A stretch of 58,238 bases of DNA from Cupriavidus sp. UYMMa02A (lineage in GTDB: Bacteria; Pseudomonadota; Gammaproteobacteria; Burkholderiales; Burkholderiaceae). Below, one piece after another: positions 29,573 to 39,353 of the stretch. The notes under the pieces are model-generated. The model made no database searches, was not told the DNA's origin, and saw only the letters and a program-made list of their open reading frames with translations. Positions within the stretch are counted from its first letter, which is position 1; each line of letters begins with the position of its first letter. The stretch spans positions 1 to 58,238 of the forward strand of contig LRMT01000106.1 of assembly GCA_001725945.1 (NCBI GenBank), read 5' to 3'. Both the position numbers and the translations under genes were made by a program.

Positions 29573-30441
29573 AGCGACGGGAGCGGATCTTGCGCCAGCG
29601 CCTCGAACACTTCGCGCGTGGCCTCATCGGCCGGAAAAAAGCACTCGATACGCAATTCCTGCAACGTCACGTCCTGCGGAATGCCAAGGGTCGTAATCGT
29701 GGAAAACAGCGACGCGCGGAACTCCCCGGCACGCAACGTGACCGGCAACACCGGAGGCGGAGGGCCGTCTGGCGCCTCGTCGTCGGGCAGCAGCGCGCCG
29801 CCGCGGCCGATCATGTCGGGATGCCAGTCCGCGATCCGCGCAAAGATCTCGCGCGCGGCCGGGTCGTTCGCCTGGACTTGCAATTCCTGCCAGACGCGGC
29901 GCAGCAAGTAGCGGCCGACCTGCCGTGCGTTCTCGATCACCGGCCACAAGCCATGCGGATCGAACACGGTCAGCATCAGGTTGATCCGTCCGCCGTCGTC
30001 CCCGAGCGTCGCTGGCGCGCGGCCGGCGAGCAGCGTCTCCAGCATGCGGTGATAGGCCGGATTGGCATCGACCAGGTTCCAGAAGCGGTCGAGGGCTACG
30101 GCCGGGAACGGCTCCTGCTTGGCAAGGATCAGCGAAATGGCCTGCTGCACCATCTGCAAGGGCGGAGACACCAGTGCGTGTTCGCTGTACCCCGGCGCAA
30201 AACCGCCTGCGAGCAGCATACGATTGCGCTGGCGCAGCGGCACGCCGAGCCGTTCGGCGAGCGCCAGCACCATCTCGCGGCTGGGCCTGGAACGGCCGGA
30301 TTCCAGGAAGCTGATGTGCCGCTGCGACACGCCAGCGGCCAGCGACAGCGCGAGCTGGCTATAGCTACGCCTGCTGCGCCAGTAGCGCAGCAGGCCGGGA
30401 AAGTCGAGGGCGGTCTCGGAGCCAGGTGTCAGGGTTTCCAT
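29560..30441 (-). CDS. XRE-family regulator with MmyB-type ligand-binding domain
   Basis: Intact 293-residue regulator. Residues about 15-70 are a Cro/C1 helix-turn-helix (RSYSQLALSLAAGVSQRHISFLE, then SGRSRPSREM). Residues about 105-285 are the MmyB-like PAS-related domain (NLVDANPAYHRML, LTVFDPHGLWPVIENA, VTLRAGEFRASLFSTITTLGIPQDVTLQELRIECFFPAD). In actinobacteria such domains bind fatty acids, and a neighbouring oxidoreductase is the usual target; none lies beside this one. It converges with pagL. Confidence 0.88.
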   Translation of the reverse strand: METLTPGSETALDFPGLLRYWRSRRSYSQLALSLAAGVSQRHISFLESGRSRPSREMVLALAERLGVPLRQRNRMLLAGGFAPGYSEHALVSPPLQMVQQAISLILAKQEPFPAVALDRFWNLVDANPAYHRMLETLLAGRAPATLGDDGGRINLMLTVFDPHGLWPVIENARQVGRYLLRRVWQELQVQANDPAAREIFARIADWHPDMIGRGGALLPDDEAPDGPPPPVLPVTLRAGEFRASLFSTITTLGIPQDVTLQELRIECFFPADEATREVFEALAQDPLPSLQKR

Positions 30442-30618
30442 GTGACGTATTACAGCATGGACCGCGTATGGTCGCGACTACGTGGAAGGTAATGACGTCC
30501 ATACATCGGTGCCCAGACACCCTGCTGCTGCGCCTTATTATGCACTCCGCATCAGGATGTAACAGGCGGATGGTATGCTTGATTCTTTAACCCCCGCGCG
30601 CAAAGGGCGCGCACCCTG

Positions 30619-31930
30619 ATGGAAATTGCCATACTGCTGGCGCTGATTCTGCTCAATGGTCTGTTCGCCATGTCTGAAATCGCGCTGGTCACCGCCCGCA
30701 GGGCGCGGCTGCAGCGCCAGGTTGAAGATGGCGACCGGGGAGCGATCGAAGCTATCAAGCTTGGCGAAGACCCGACCCGGTTCCTGTCCACGGTCCAGAT
30801 CGGCATCACCTCGATCGGCGTGCTCAACGGCGTAGTGGGCGAATCCACACTGGCGCAGCCGCTTGGCGCCTGCTCCAGGGATTTGGCCTGTCGCAGAGCA
30901 CGGCGGGCTATGTGGCCACGGCCATCGTGGTGGCCGGCCTGACCTATTTCTCGATTGTGCTGGGCGAACTCGTGCCCAAGCGGCTGGGCCAGATGGCCCC
31001 GGAGTCCATCGCCCGGCTGGTGGCCCGTCCGATCTCCTGGCTCGCCGTGGCGAGTACCCCGTTTGTCAAGCTTCTGTCCAGTTCGACACGTCTGGTACTG
31101 CGTGCGCTACGCGTCAAGACCGACCGTGGCCCGGGCGTGACCGAGGAAGAAATCCACGCGCTGCTGGTGGAAGGCTCGGAAGCGGCATCATCGAGCACCA
31201 TGAGCACACCATGGTGCGCAACGTATTCCGCCTCGACGACCGGCAACTGGCTTCGCTGATGGTGCCGCGCGGGGATGTGGTGTATCTCGATGTCGAGGCG
31301 CCGCTTGACGAAAACCTCAAGCGCATCGAAGAGTCGGATCATTCCCGCTTTCCGGTCGTGCGCGGCGGCATGCATGACATTGTCGGCGTGGTAAGCGCGC
31401 GCCAGCTGCTGGCCCGCCGCCTGCGCGGCGAGGAAGCGGACCTCATGGCCGCGGTGCAACCGGCAGTGTTCGTGCCGGAGAGCGTCACGGGCATGGAGCT
31501 GCTGGAAAACTTCCGCGGCTCGGGCGGCCAGATCGCCTTCGTGATCGACGAGTATGGCGAGGTGCTGGGTCTGGTCACGCTGCAGGACCTGATCGAAGCC
31601 ATCACGGGGGAGTTCAAGCCGGACAGCGTGGATGAGGAATGGGCCATCCAGCGCGAAGACGGCTCGTGGCTGCTCGACGGCCTGATCCCGATTCCGGAAC
31701 TGAAAGACCGCATCGGCCTGCGCCAGGTGCCCGAGGAAGAGAAGGAGCGTTACCACACGCTGTCGGGCATGCTGCTGCTGCTGCTTGGCCGGCTGCCGCA
31801 GACCGCGGACAGCGTCCAGTGGGGCGACTGGCGCTTCGAAATCCTCGACATGGACGGCAAGCGTATCGACAAGGTTCTGGCCTCGCGCGTGCCGCCGTCG
31901 GACGGACCAGAAGACGAAACGACCGGCTGA
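30619..31930 (+). CDS. CNNM/CorC-type (HlyC/CorC family) membrane protein (frameshifted)
   Basis: Transporter-like protein of about 437 residues: an N-terminal DUF21/CNNM membrane domain (LLALILLNGLFAMSEIALVTARRARLQ, FLSTVQIGITSIGVLNGVVGES, YFSIVLGELVPKRLG), then a CBS pair (DHSRFPVVRGGMHDIVGVV and GGQIAFVIDEYGEVLGLVTLQD) and a C-terminal CorC/HlyC domain (DGSWLLDG through MDGKRIDKVL). Breaks near 30868 and 31185. Related proteins act in magnesium or cobalt homeostasis, but family members differ. Monocistronic as far as visible. Confidence 0.88.
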
Positions 31931-32188
31931 TTCCGCCGTCCGGCCGTCAATCCCGCCGCCAAGCAATCTTGACGGCTGTCAGACCGGCGTCCTTGGCGCC
32001 GGTTCTACGCGCCTCGCCACGCTGCGGTCGTCCTCGCTGCCGTATCATCGAAGGTGTGCCACGCCATGCACCGCCACGCTCGCTGCGCGGCAACGTGCTA
32101 TCGCGGCGTCGGAATTCGAAGATAACAGCAGAACGGGAAGCGCGGACATCGCCGGCCGGACGCCGGCCTGGTCCGCAAAATAGATTGC

Positions 32189-33511
32189 ATGCAGCAAGAC
32201 GACGCCGACGACAGCGCCGGCCAGCGTGCCGGGAATGCGTATGACATGGTCCAGCCCGCCACATTCGTGGCCGCGCTGGGGAGTTGCCGCGAGACCTCGG
32301 GGGGCGCGCAGTTGGTCATTCTTGTCATTCGACTGGACCGCTTTGCCAGCGCCTGCGAATCCGTGGGACCCAGGCGGGCAGCACGCCTGCGCCAGCTCGT
32401 CCAGGCGCGGCTCGCGCGGTTGATGCTGCCTGCAGCCCGGATGTACTGGCTGGGGCCGGCGGACCTGGCGGTAGTCACCCCGCTGCCGGCCGCGACGCAA
32501 GACCCTGCGCGGCTCGCACAGCGCCTGGCTGACGAACTGGCCCGGCCTTTCACGCTGGACGGCTTCGAGCTGTTCCTGTCCTGCAGCATCGGCATCTCCG
32601 TGGACCACCCCGACATCGCCGCGGAGCGCAGCCTGCAGCAGGCGTTTGACACCATGCTCCGGATCTGCCGCCAGGGCGGCGACGGGCTGGCCAGCGCCAT
32701 GCGTGCCGGCGCGCCCGCCGGGGAGCAGATGCTCGCCGCGCTGCCGCAAGCGCTGGACCGCGGCGAACTCAGCCTGCACCTCCAGCCACGCGCCGATTTC
32801 GCCGGCGCCCGGATCAGCGGCTACTCGGTCCGCCTGCGCTGGCGCCATCCCGTGCTCGGGCGGGTTGCGCCACAGGACTTCCTGCCCGCGCTGGAAGGCC
32901 TCGGGCTGCTCGGACTGGTCAGCAACTGGCTGCTCGGCAGCCTGGCACCGCTGGCGCGCGCGGCCGACGATATCGGGCCGCTGCAGTTCACCCTGCTGGC
33001 ATCCAGCGCGCAATTGCATCAGCTCGAGATGGTCGATGCGCTCGCCCGTATCCTCGACACCGGAACCGTTGCACCGCAACAGCTATGCATCGAGGTGCCT
33101 TCCACCAACCTGCCGGATGACCGCGAACTGATAGGCAGATTTGAAGCGCTGCGCCGGCGCGGGCTTGAACTTGCGCTCAGCAACTTCGACGACCGCCCAG
33201 AAAGCGTGGAGACCTTTGGCAGGTTGGGGCCCGACCGCGTCACGCTGGATGTGCGCAGCCTCGGCCACGCCCATCAGCCCCCCAACGCTGCCGCCGGGCT
33301 GCAAGCGGCGTGCACACTGGCTCGCAAGGGGGGCGCCACGGTCTGTGCAAAGGGCGTGGAAACCCGCAAGCAGCTTGAACAGGTGCATGGCTGGGGCTGC
33401 CACAGCATCCAGGGCTACCTGCTGGCACAGCCGTTTCCGGCGAACTGGCTTGCGCAGACGCACTGGGCCATCCAGCAGCGCGCGCGGGAACTGCTGGGGC
33501 CGCCGGTCTGA
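32189..33511 (+). CDS. Degenerate GGDEF-EAL protein
   Basis: Intact 440-residue cytosolic protein with the two-domain layout of c-di-GMP enzymes but with catalytic sites lost. LGPAD at 88-92 stands where GGDEF belongs. In the EAL half, SVR (213-215) replaces EAL in an otherwise good GYSVRLRWRHP block; SNFDDR (331-336) replaces DDFGTG; VTLDVRS replaces the IKID-type Lys; AKGVET replaces AEGVET. The scaffold (LQP, FLPALE, SIQGYLLAQPFP) is preserved. It is therefore probably a c-di-GMP or protein-binding effector rather than an enzyme. It is not frameshifted, so the losses are real. Confidence 0.8.
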   Translation: MQQDDADDSAGQRAGNAYDMVQPATFVAALGSCRETSGGAQLVILVIRLDRFASACESVGPRRAARLRQLVQARLARLMLPAARMYWLGPADLAVVTPLPAATQDPARLAQRLADELARPFTLDGFELFLSCSIGISVDHPDIAAERSLQQAFDTMLRICRQGGDGLASAMRAGAPAGEQMLAALPQALDRGELSLHLQPRADFAGARISGYSVRLRWRHPVLGRVAPQDFLPALEGLGLLGLVSNWLLGSLAPLARAADDIGPLQFTLLASSAQLHQLEMVDALARILDTGTVAPQQLCIEVPSTNLPDDRELIGRFEALRRRGLELALSNFDDRPESVETFGRLGPDRVTLDVRSLGHAHQPPNAAAGLQAACTLARKGGATVCAKGVETRKQLEQVHGWGCHSIQGYLLAQPFPANWLAQTHWAIQQRARELLGPPV

Positions 33512-33629
33512 GCCGTTGGCCGACTGGCCGATTGGCACGATTTACAAATTGCGACACATCACATGTGATGCCGACCGTTACTGGCGGTAAAATCTGCGCA
33601 AAATGTCCATGACCCGAAAGGAGCCCGGC

Positions 33630-33761
33630 GTGAAGAAAGGTTGGATCTGGTGCGTTCTGTGCGCGACCCTGCTGGCTGGCTGCAATACCATGGCCGGACT
33701 CGGCCAGGATATTCAGCGCGGCGGCCAGAAACTGGAAGGCGCGGCGGACCGCCACAAGTAA
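33630..33761 (+). CDS. Entericidin A/B-family small lipoprotein
   Basis: A 43-residue lipoprotein precursor. A basic start (MKKGWIW, GTG codon read as Met) and hydrophobic stretch lead to the lipobox LLAGC (C18), then NTMAGLGQDIQRGGQKLEGAA, the amphipathic helix typical of entericidins. The GTG at 33630 has AGGAG seven to eight bases upstream; an in-frame ATG at 33603 would spoil the signal peptide. Entericidins are paired toxin/antidote-like lipoproteins in enterics; here there is one copy. Followed by a strong terminator. Confidence 0.85.
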   Translation: MKKGWIWCVLCATLLAGCNTMAGLGQDIQRGGQKLEGAADRHK

Positions 33762-33796
33762 GCCGCAAGCCCCGTTGCAGAGGCCCGGCACCCAAG

Positions 33797-33830
33797 GCAA
33801 AACGGCACGCTCAGCGTGCCGTTTTGCTTT
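33797..33830. terminator. Strong terminator after the entericidin gene
   Basis: Perfect 14-bp stem (33797-33810 and 33814-33827) with a 3-base loop, AAAA in the left arm and TTTT in the right arm, followed by TTT. It lies 35 bases after the entericidin stop and can also serve the convergent eda operon. Confidence 0.9.
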
Positions 33831-33851
33831 CAATGTCCTGCGAGCTGCAGC

Positions 33852-34493
33852 TCAGCCTCTGCGCAGCGCCGCGGCTTCCTCAGCCAGTTTGCGGATGCGG
33901 CCCCAGTCGCCGGCGGCGACTGCATCCTTGGGCACCACCCACGATCCACCCACGCACACCACATTGGGCAAGGCCAGATAGTTCGGCGCCAGTGCCGCGT
34001 CGATGCCGCCGGTCGGGCAGAAACGCAGCTGAGACAGCGGCCCGTACAGCGACTTGAGCATCGGCACGCCGCCTGCTGCCTGCGCCGGGAAGAACTTCAG
34101 GAAGGTAAAGCCGGCCTCCAGTGCCGCCATGGCTTCGCTGGCCGTTGCTACACCGGGCAGCAGCGAGATGCCGGCATCCTGGGCGCCCGCCGCGAGCGTG
34201 GGCGTCAGGCCCGGCGACACGGCGAACTGCGCGCCAGCATCGCGCACGGCGTGGAGCTGTTCCACGGTCAGCACCGTACCGGCGCCTACGCAAGCGCCCG
34301 GAATCTTCGCGGCCACGGCGCGTATGGCTTCCATCGCGATGGGGGTGCGCAGCGTGATTTCGAGCAGCGGCAGGCCGCCGGCCACCAGCGCTTCGCTGAC
34401 ATGCAGCGCCTCGTCGACGGAACTGAACTCCAGTACAGGGATGACCGGCACATTGGCCAGCCGCGCGAGCAGCGGGGAAGGTTGAACTTGCAT
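33852..34493 (-). CDS. eda: KDPG aldolase
   Basis: Cleaves 2-keto-3-deoxy-6-phosphogluconate to pyruvate and glyceraldehyde-3-phosphate. Intact at 213 residues. LLEITLRTP holds the general-acid Glu, GAGTVL the phosphate-binding region, and FLKFFPA the Schiff-base Lys, with CPTGGI near the end. The last gene of the minus-strand unit: kdgK lies 33 bases upstream and the PLP deaminase ahead of that. Together they turn a keto-deoxy sugar acid into central intermediates. Confidence 0.95.
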   Translation of the reverse strand: MQVQPSPLLARLANVPVIPVLEFSSVDEALHVSEALVAGGLPLLEITLRTPIAMEAIRAVAAKIPGACVGAGTVLTVEQLHAVRDAGAQFAVSPGLTPTLAAGAQDAGISLLPGVATASEAMAALEAGFTFLKFFPAQAAGGVPMLKSLYGPLSQLRFCPTGGIDAALAPNYLALPNVVCVGGSWVVPKDAVAAGDWGRIRKLAEEAAALRRG

Positions 34494-34526
34494 GGCAGTC
34501 TGGATCGTTGCGGACAGGAAAGCGGA

Positions 34527-35459
34527 TCAGGCAATCACGGATACCGACTGCGCCAGCCTGGCAAGTACGGTCTCCGCGGAGGGAATCGGCGCCACCGCGC
34601 CATAGCCGGTCGTGGACAGCGCGGCGGCCACATTGGCGTAGCGCGCGGCCTCGAACGGATCGCGCCCGCGGCCAGCCGGGCGATGAAACTGCCGCCGAAG
34701 CAGTCGCCGGCACCGGTGGCGTCGAGCGGCCTGACGGCAAACGGCTGCACCAGCGTGCGCGATTCGGTCGTGGCCACGTAGGCGCCCTCTGCGCCAAGCT
34801 TGAGCGCCACCAGGCCGATGCCGCAGCCGAGCAGGTAGTCGACGATCGCGTCACGGTCATCGAGCCCGGTCAGCACGGTGATGTCGTCCCAGCTCGGCAG
34901 GCATACATCGGTCAGCGAAAACGCCTCGCGCATGATGCCGCGCGCCCGCGCCAGCGACCACAGCGCAGGCGCAGGTTGGTATCGAGCGACACCTTCACGC
35001 CAGCCTTGCGCGCATGCTCCATCGCGGCCAGGCCTGCATCACAGCGCTCGTGCTGATGGCCAGGCTGATGCCTGACAGATGCAGGAAGCGCGCCTGCGCG
35101 ATCGCTGCCAGCGGCAGGTGCTCGTGCTGGTAGCGGCTCGCGGCCGAACCTTCGCGCAGGTAGTCGAAGCGGTGGCCATGATTGTCATGGCTGACGAAAT
35201 ACACGCCGGTCGGTGCCGCGGCATCGACGCGCACGTGGCGCGTGTCCACGCGCTCGCGCGTCCAGAGCGCCACCAGCCGTTCGCCGAAGCTGTCCGCGCC
35301 TACCGCGCTGATGTAGCCGGTGGTGGCGCCCTGCCGTGCCGCGGCAATGCAGAAGTTCGAGGTATCGCCGCCAAAGCCTTGCAGATAGCGGGTCGGGTCG
35401 TCGGGCTGCTGGTTGAATTCCACCAGCGGCTCGCCATAGGCGAGGATGTCGATGCTCAT
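34527..35459 (-). CDS. kdgK: 2-keto-3-deoxygluconate kinase, PfkB family (frameshifted)
   Basis: Sugar kinase phosphorylating KDG to KDPG. The first piece has the KDG-kinase start (ILAYGEPLVEFNQQ), GFGGDTSNFCIAAARQG and YLREGSAAS, which recognises the sugar acid. Breaks near 35035, 34960 and 34675. The later pieces give LPSWDDITVLTG, VALKLGAEGAYV and the PfkB signature LDATGAGDCFGGSFIA with the catalytic Asp, then AARYANVAAALSTTGYGAV. Restored length of about 311 residues. Start at 35459, 12 bases after the deaminase stop. Confidence 0.92.
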
Positions 35460-35471
35460 GGCGCGCTCGTC

Positions 35472-36752
35472 TCAGAAGAAGGTCTGGACAATGTCGATGA
35501 CGCGCATATCGCCGTCGAGCACGGGGATATGCCGCCACTTGTCGAAGGTCAGGCACGGATGCGAAATATCGAAGGCGATCATGTCGCCGACCCGGATATC
35601 GTCGCCCGCACGGATCTGCAGGTACGCATGCTGGTCCATCATGCCTGTGACTTCCCAATGCGCGGGCACCGCTACCGGGGCCTCGCTGCCCGGACGGTAA
35701 ATCACCGCGGGAATCGGCATGCCGGCGTCGAACGCCGCATCGCGCTTGCCCATGCCGATGATGGCGCGGTCGGGTTCCGGCACCGACTGCACGTACGCCC
35801 ACAATTGCAGCGCGGGCAGCAGGCCTTCACGCATTTTCTGCGCCACGGGATTGCTCGCGAGGATGCGCTCCTGCGCGGCCTTGTAGATGCCCACATCATG
35901 CGTCAGGTAGCAGCCGGGCCGCAGCACCACCTCGATCGGCGTGCCGATATCGGTGCGCGCGAACTCCTCGGCAACCACGTCATACCAGGCCGAACCGGCG
36001 CCTGACATGACCACCGGGCTGCGCCCGAAGCGGCCCTGCTGCGCGATCTCGCGCGTGACCGCCACCGTACGCTGCAGGAAGCGCCGGATATCGGCCTCTT
36101 CCTTCAGCACCCCTTCGTAGATCTCGACGCCGGCCAATGACAACGCATCGGGCCAGCGCGCCAGCGCCGCCAGCACGTCGGCCTGCTGCGCCGCGTCGCG
36201 GACACCGGTGCGCCCGCCCTCCACGCCGAGCTCCAGCAGCACCTGCAGCGTCTGACCGCGCTCGCGGAAGTAGGCGCCGAGCCGGTCCACCAGATCCGCG
36301 GAATCCACGAGCGAAAAGAACTCGAAGCCAGGATCGCGCAGCAGGTCCGCAATGATTTCCATGTTGCGGCGGCCAACGAGCTGGTTGGCCATCAGCACCC
36401 GGCGCACGCCGTGAGCATAGGCCGCGGCGGTCTGGTGGGCCGTCGCCAGCGTAATGCCCCACGCACCCGCGCCGAGCTGGCGCGCGAACAGCTTGGGCGC
36501 CATCGTCGTCTTGCCATGCGGCGCAAGCTGCACGCCGTACTCACGCATGAAGCTGCGCATCCATTCCAGGTTATGGGAGAGACGATCTTCATAAAGCACT
36601 GCGGCCGGCAGGCTGAGCTCCTCGCGCAGCAGGTTCCACCCGGTCTGGCCGGCGTTTTCCGGGGCAATCGGTGCCTCCAGCCTGCCCAGCGCCTTGTTGA
36701 GCGGATCGATCGTGCCGGCCTGGTACTTTGTTTCACGCATGCCTGTCATCAT
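35472..36752 (-). CDS. PLP-dependent D-amino acid (D-glucosaminate-type) deaminase
   Basis: Intact 426-residue fold-type III PLP enzyme of the D-serine dehydratase/D-threonine aldolase group. LAPHGKTTMAPKLF holds the PLP Lys; ELGVEGGRTGVR and MSGAGSAWYD follow; the C-terminal ISHPCLTFDKWR has the His/Cys metal-site pattern of this group. Members deaminate D-amino acids; one named activity is dehydration of D-glucosaminate to KDG and ammonia, which fits the kdgK-eda genes directly downstream. The exact substrate is inferred from context. Three nearby ATG codons (36752, 36749, 36740) compete; none has an ideal ribosome site. Confidence 0.85.
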   Translation of the reverse strand: MMTGMRETKYQAGTIDPLNKALGRLEAPIAPENAGQTGWNLLREELSLPAAVLYEDRLSHNLEWMRSFMREYGVQLAPHGKTTMAPKLFARQLGAGAWGITLATAHQTAAAYAHGVRRVLMANQLVGRRNMEIIADLLRDPGFEFFSLVDSADLVDRLGAYFRERGQTLQVLLELGVEGGRTGVRDAAQQADVLAALARWPDALSLAGVEIYEGVLKEEADIRRFLQRTVAVTREIAQQGRFGRSPVVMSGAGSAWYDVVAEEFARTDIGTPIEVVLRPGCYLTHDVGIYKAAQERILASNPVAQKMREGLLPALQLWAYVQSVPEPDRAIIGMGKRDAAFDAGMPIPAVIYRPGSEAPVAVPAHWEVTGMMDQHAYLQIRAGDDIRVGDMIAFDISHPCLTFDKWRHIPVLDGDMRVIDIVQTFF

Positions 36753-36785
36753 CCTGAAAAAATCTGATTGACGTAATGATATCCC

Positions 36786-36803
36786 TGAAATTACGATATT
36801 TCA
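36786..36803. promoter_or_regulatory. Candidate operator for the RpiR-type regulator
   Basis: Inverted repeat TGAAAT-N6-ATTTCA in the 178-base gap between the divergent deaminase and RpiR genes. The gap is the AT-richest spot in this part of the window (about 36765-36830), as expected of a shared promoter. Binding by the adjacent regulator is inferred. Confidence 0.45.
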
Positions 36804-36930
36804 TCCTTGTTATAAAGTAACACGCATCCGGAGCTTGCTGTCCGGTTGGGACCAGCGCCCCGCCGCCCCAATGCGACAGCGCCGGCACTACCAGTTATAG
36901 CCCTTCGACAGCCCCTGGACCTTCCCAGCC

Positions 36931-37850
36931 ATGACCGCGCCCTTCGATATCCTGACCCGCATCGCCGAGCGCGGCCCCGCGTTGCGCCTGGCCGAGCAGA
37001 AGGTGGCGCAGGTGGTGCTGGAAGACCTTTCCGGCGCGGCGGCGGCCAGCATCAATGAACTCGCGCGCAAGGCCGGCGTGAGCGAAGCCAGCGTGACACG
37101 TTTTGCCAAGGCCATCGGCTGCCGCGATGTGCGCGACCTGAAGCTGCGGCTGGCCCAGGCGACGGCCGTCGGCATGCGCTTCCTGCTGCCCGACGGCGTG
37201 ACCGCGTCCGCCGATGCCCCTGTTACGCTGGCCGACCGCATCCACGCCGACGTGCTGACCGCGCTTGAGGTCAACCGCCAGCTCATCGATGCCGACCGCG
37301 TGGAACGGGCCGCGCGCTGTTGCTTGGCGCACGCATGGTCTACGCTTTTGGCATGGGCGGCGGCTCGTCGATCATGGCCGATGAGGCGCGCCACCGCCTG
37401 GCGCGGCTGGGGCAGCCCGTGGCCAGCTACCAGGATGCGCTGCTGCAGAAAATGGTGGCGGCAACGCTGAGCCGCGACGACGTGGTACTCGCGTTTTCGG
37501 CCAGCGGCAACGTGCCGGAGATGCTGGCCAACTGCGATATCGCGCGCGAATACGGCGCGAAGCTGGTGGCCGTGACCGCCCTCGGTTCGCCGCTCGCGGC
37601 GCGTGCCGACGTGCTGCTGCCGGTGCGCACGATCGAGACCGACTTCATCTTCAAGCCGTCGGCCTCGCGCTACGCGATGCTGCTGGTGCTGGACGTGCTG
37701 GCCACGCAATGCGCGCTGCTGCAGCAGGACGAGAGCAAGGAACGGCTGCGCCGCCTGAAATACGTGCTCGACGCCCACCGCAGCCCCGGCGGTGAGCGCG
37801 GCCAGGACAGCGGCGCCGGCCCGGACGGCCGCCAGCCGCTCGGAGACTGA
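36931..37850 (+). CDS. RpiR/MurR-family regulator with SIS domain (frameshifted)
   Basis: Sugar-phosphate-responsive transcription factor of about 306 residues. Residues 1-80 are the RpiR helix-turn-helix (ASINELARKAGVSEASVTRFAKAIGCRDVRDLKLRLA is the characteristic block, 58-95). A break near 37318 leads to the SIS domain: VYAFGMGGGSSIMADEARHRL, DVVLAFSASGNVPEML and KLVAVTALGSPLAARADVLL. The likely effector is a phosphorylated intermediate such as KDPG, by analogy with HexR. It starts the plus-strand unit; the deacylase begins 4 bases after its stop. Confidence 0.9.
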
Positions 37851-37854
37851 CGCT

Positions 37855-39313
37855 ATGCCACACCTGTTTGACACTCTGATCCGCTGCGTGATGCTGCTCG
37901 ACGGCTCCGGCGCCGCGGCGCGCATGGCCGACATAGCGCTGCGCGACGGCCTGATCGCCCGCATCGACGAAGCGGGCGCATCGACCCCGACTCCGCCGCC
38001 CATGTGGTGGAAGGACACGGGTTGATCCTCTCGCCCGGCTTCATCGACGTGCATACGCACGACGACACTAACGTCGTCCGCCAGCCCGACATGACCCCGA
38101 AGCTGTCACAGGGCGTGACCACGGTAATCGTCGGCAACTGCGGCATCAGCGCGGCGCCCGTCAAGCTTTCAGGCGATCCGCCCGACCCGATGAACCTGCT
38201 AGGGCATGCGGATGCCTTCTGCTACCCGGACTTCCGTTCGTATGTGCAAGCCGTCGACGCCGCGCAGCCGGCCGTCAACGTGGCCGCGTTGGTCGGCCAT
38301 ACCGCGCTGCGCAGCAACCACATGGACCGGTTCGACCGTGCCGCGACGCCGGCCGAGATTGCCGCCATGCGCGCGCAGCTCGAAGAAGCGCTGCAGCATG
38401 GCGCGTTGGGTCTGTCGACCGGGCTGGCCTATGCCAATGCCTTCTCGGCCCCGACCGAGGAAGTGCTCGCCCTGGCCGAACCGCTCGCGCATGCCGGCGC
38501 GCTCTACGCCACGCACCTGCGCAGCGAGTTTGCCGAGATCCTCGATGCGATGGACGAAGCGTTCCGCATCGGCCGCCATGCGCGCGTGCCGGTCGTGATC
38601 TCGCACCTCAAATGCGCGGGCGTGCCGAACTGGGGCCGCAGCACCGAAGTGCTCGACGCGCTCGATGCCGCGCAGCGCTGGCAGCCTGTCGGCTGCGACT
38701 GCTACCCGTACACGGCCAGTTCGTCGACGCTGGACCTCAAGCAGGTGACCAGCGACTTCGACATCATGGTGACGTGGTCCGAAGGCGCGCCCGAGATGGG
38801 CGGCCGGCTGCTGGCCGATATCGCGGCCGAATGGCAGGTCGACCTGCACGAGCCGCGCGCGGCTGATGCCGGCCGGTGCCGTCTACCACTGCATGGAAGA
38901 CGCCGACGTGGACCGTATCCTGAGCCATCCTGCGACGGTAGTGGGCTCTGACGGACTGCCCAACGACCCGCTTCCGCATCCGAGACTGTGGGGCGCGTTT
39001 CCACGCGTGCTCGGGCACTATGCGCGCGACCGCGAGCTGTTCCCGCTGGCAGTGGCCATCAACAAGATGACCGGCATGTCCGCCGAGCGCTTCGGCCTGA
39101 CGGGCCGCGGCTTCGTGCGCGAAGGCTACGCGGCCGACCTGGTGCTGTTCGATGCGAACACCATCCGCGACGCGGCCAGCTTTACGGACCCCATGCAACC
39201 AGCCGAAGGCATTGCCGCGGTCTGGGTCAACGGCGAGCTGTCCTGGCAGCAGCGCCAGCGACCGGCGTGCGTGCCGGTCGGTTCCTGCGCGCGGCGCCCG
39301 GCCGGCGGGCTGA
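37855..39313 (+). CDS. N-acyl-D-amino acid deacylase (D-aminoacylase), frameshifted
   Basis: Zinc amidohydrolase removing the acyl group from N-acyl-D-amino acids. Known active-site elements are present: DVHTHDD (two His), GNCG (metal-bridging Cys), ATHLRSE and VISHLK (two His) and GSDGLPND (catalytic Asp). Breaks near 37990, 38868 and 39262; restoring a G at the last gives ATGVRAGRFLRA, the usual C-terminus. The stop is then unclear; TGA at 39311 needs one more missing base. The start is 4 bases after the RpiR stop. In this cluster the substrate may be N-acetyl-D-glucosaminate. Confidence 0.88.
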
Positions 39314-39353
39314 CCTCCCCTCCCTTTGTTTCACCCCGATTTCAGGAGTTTCC

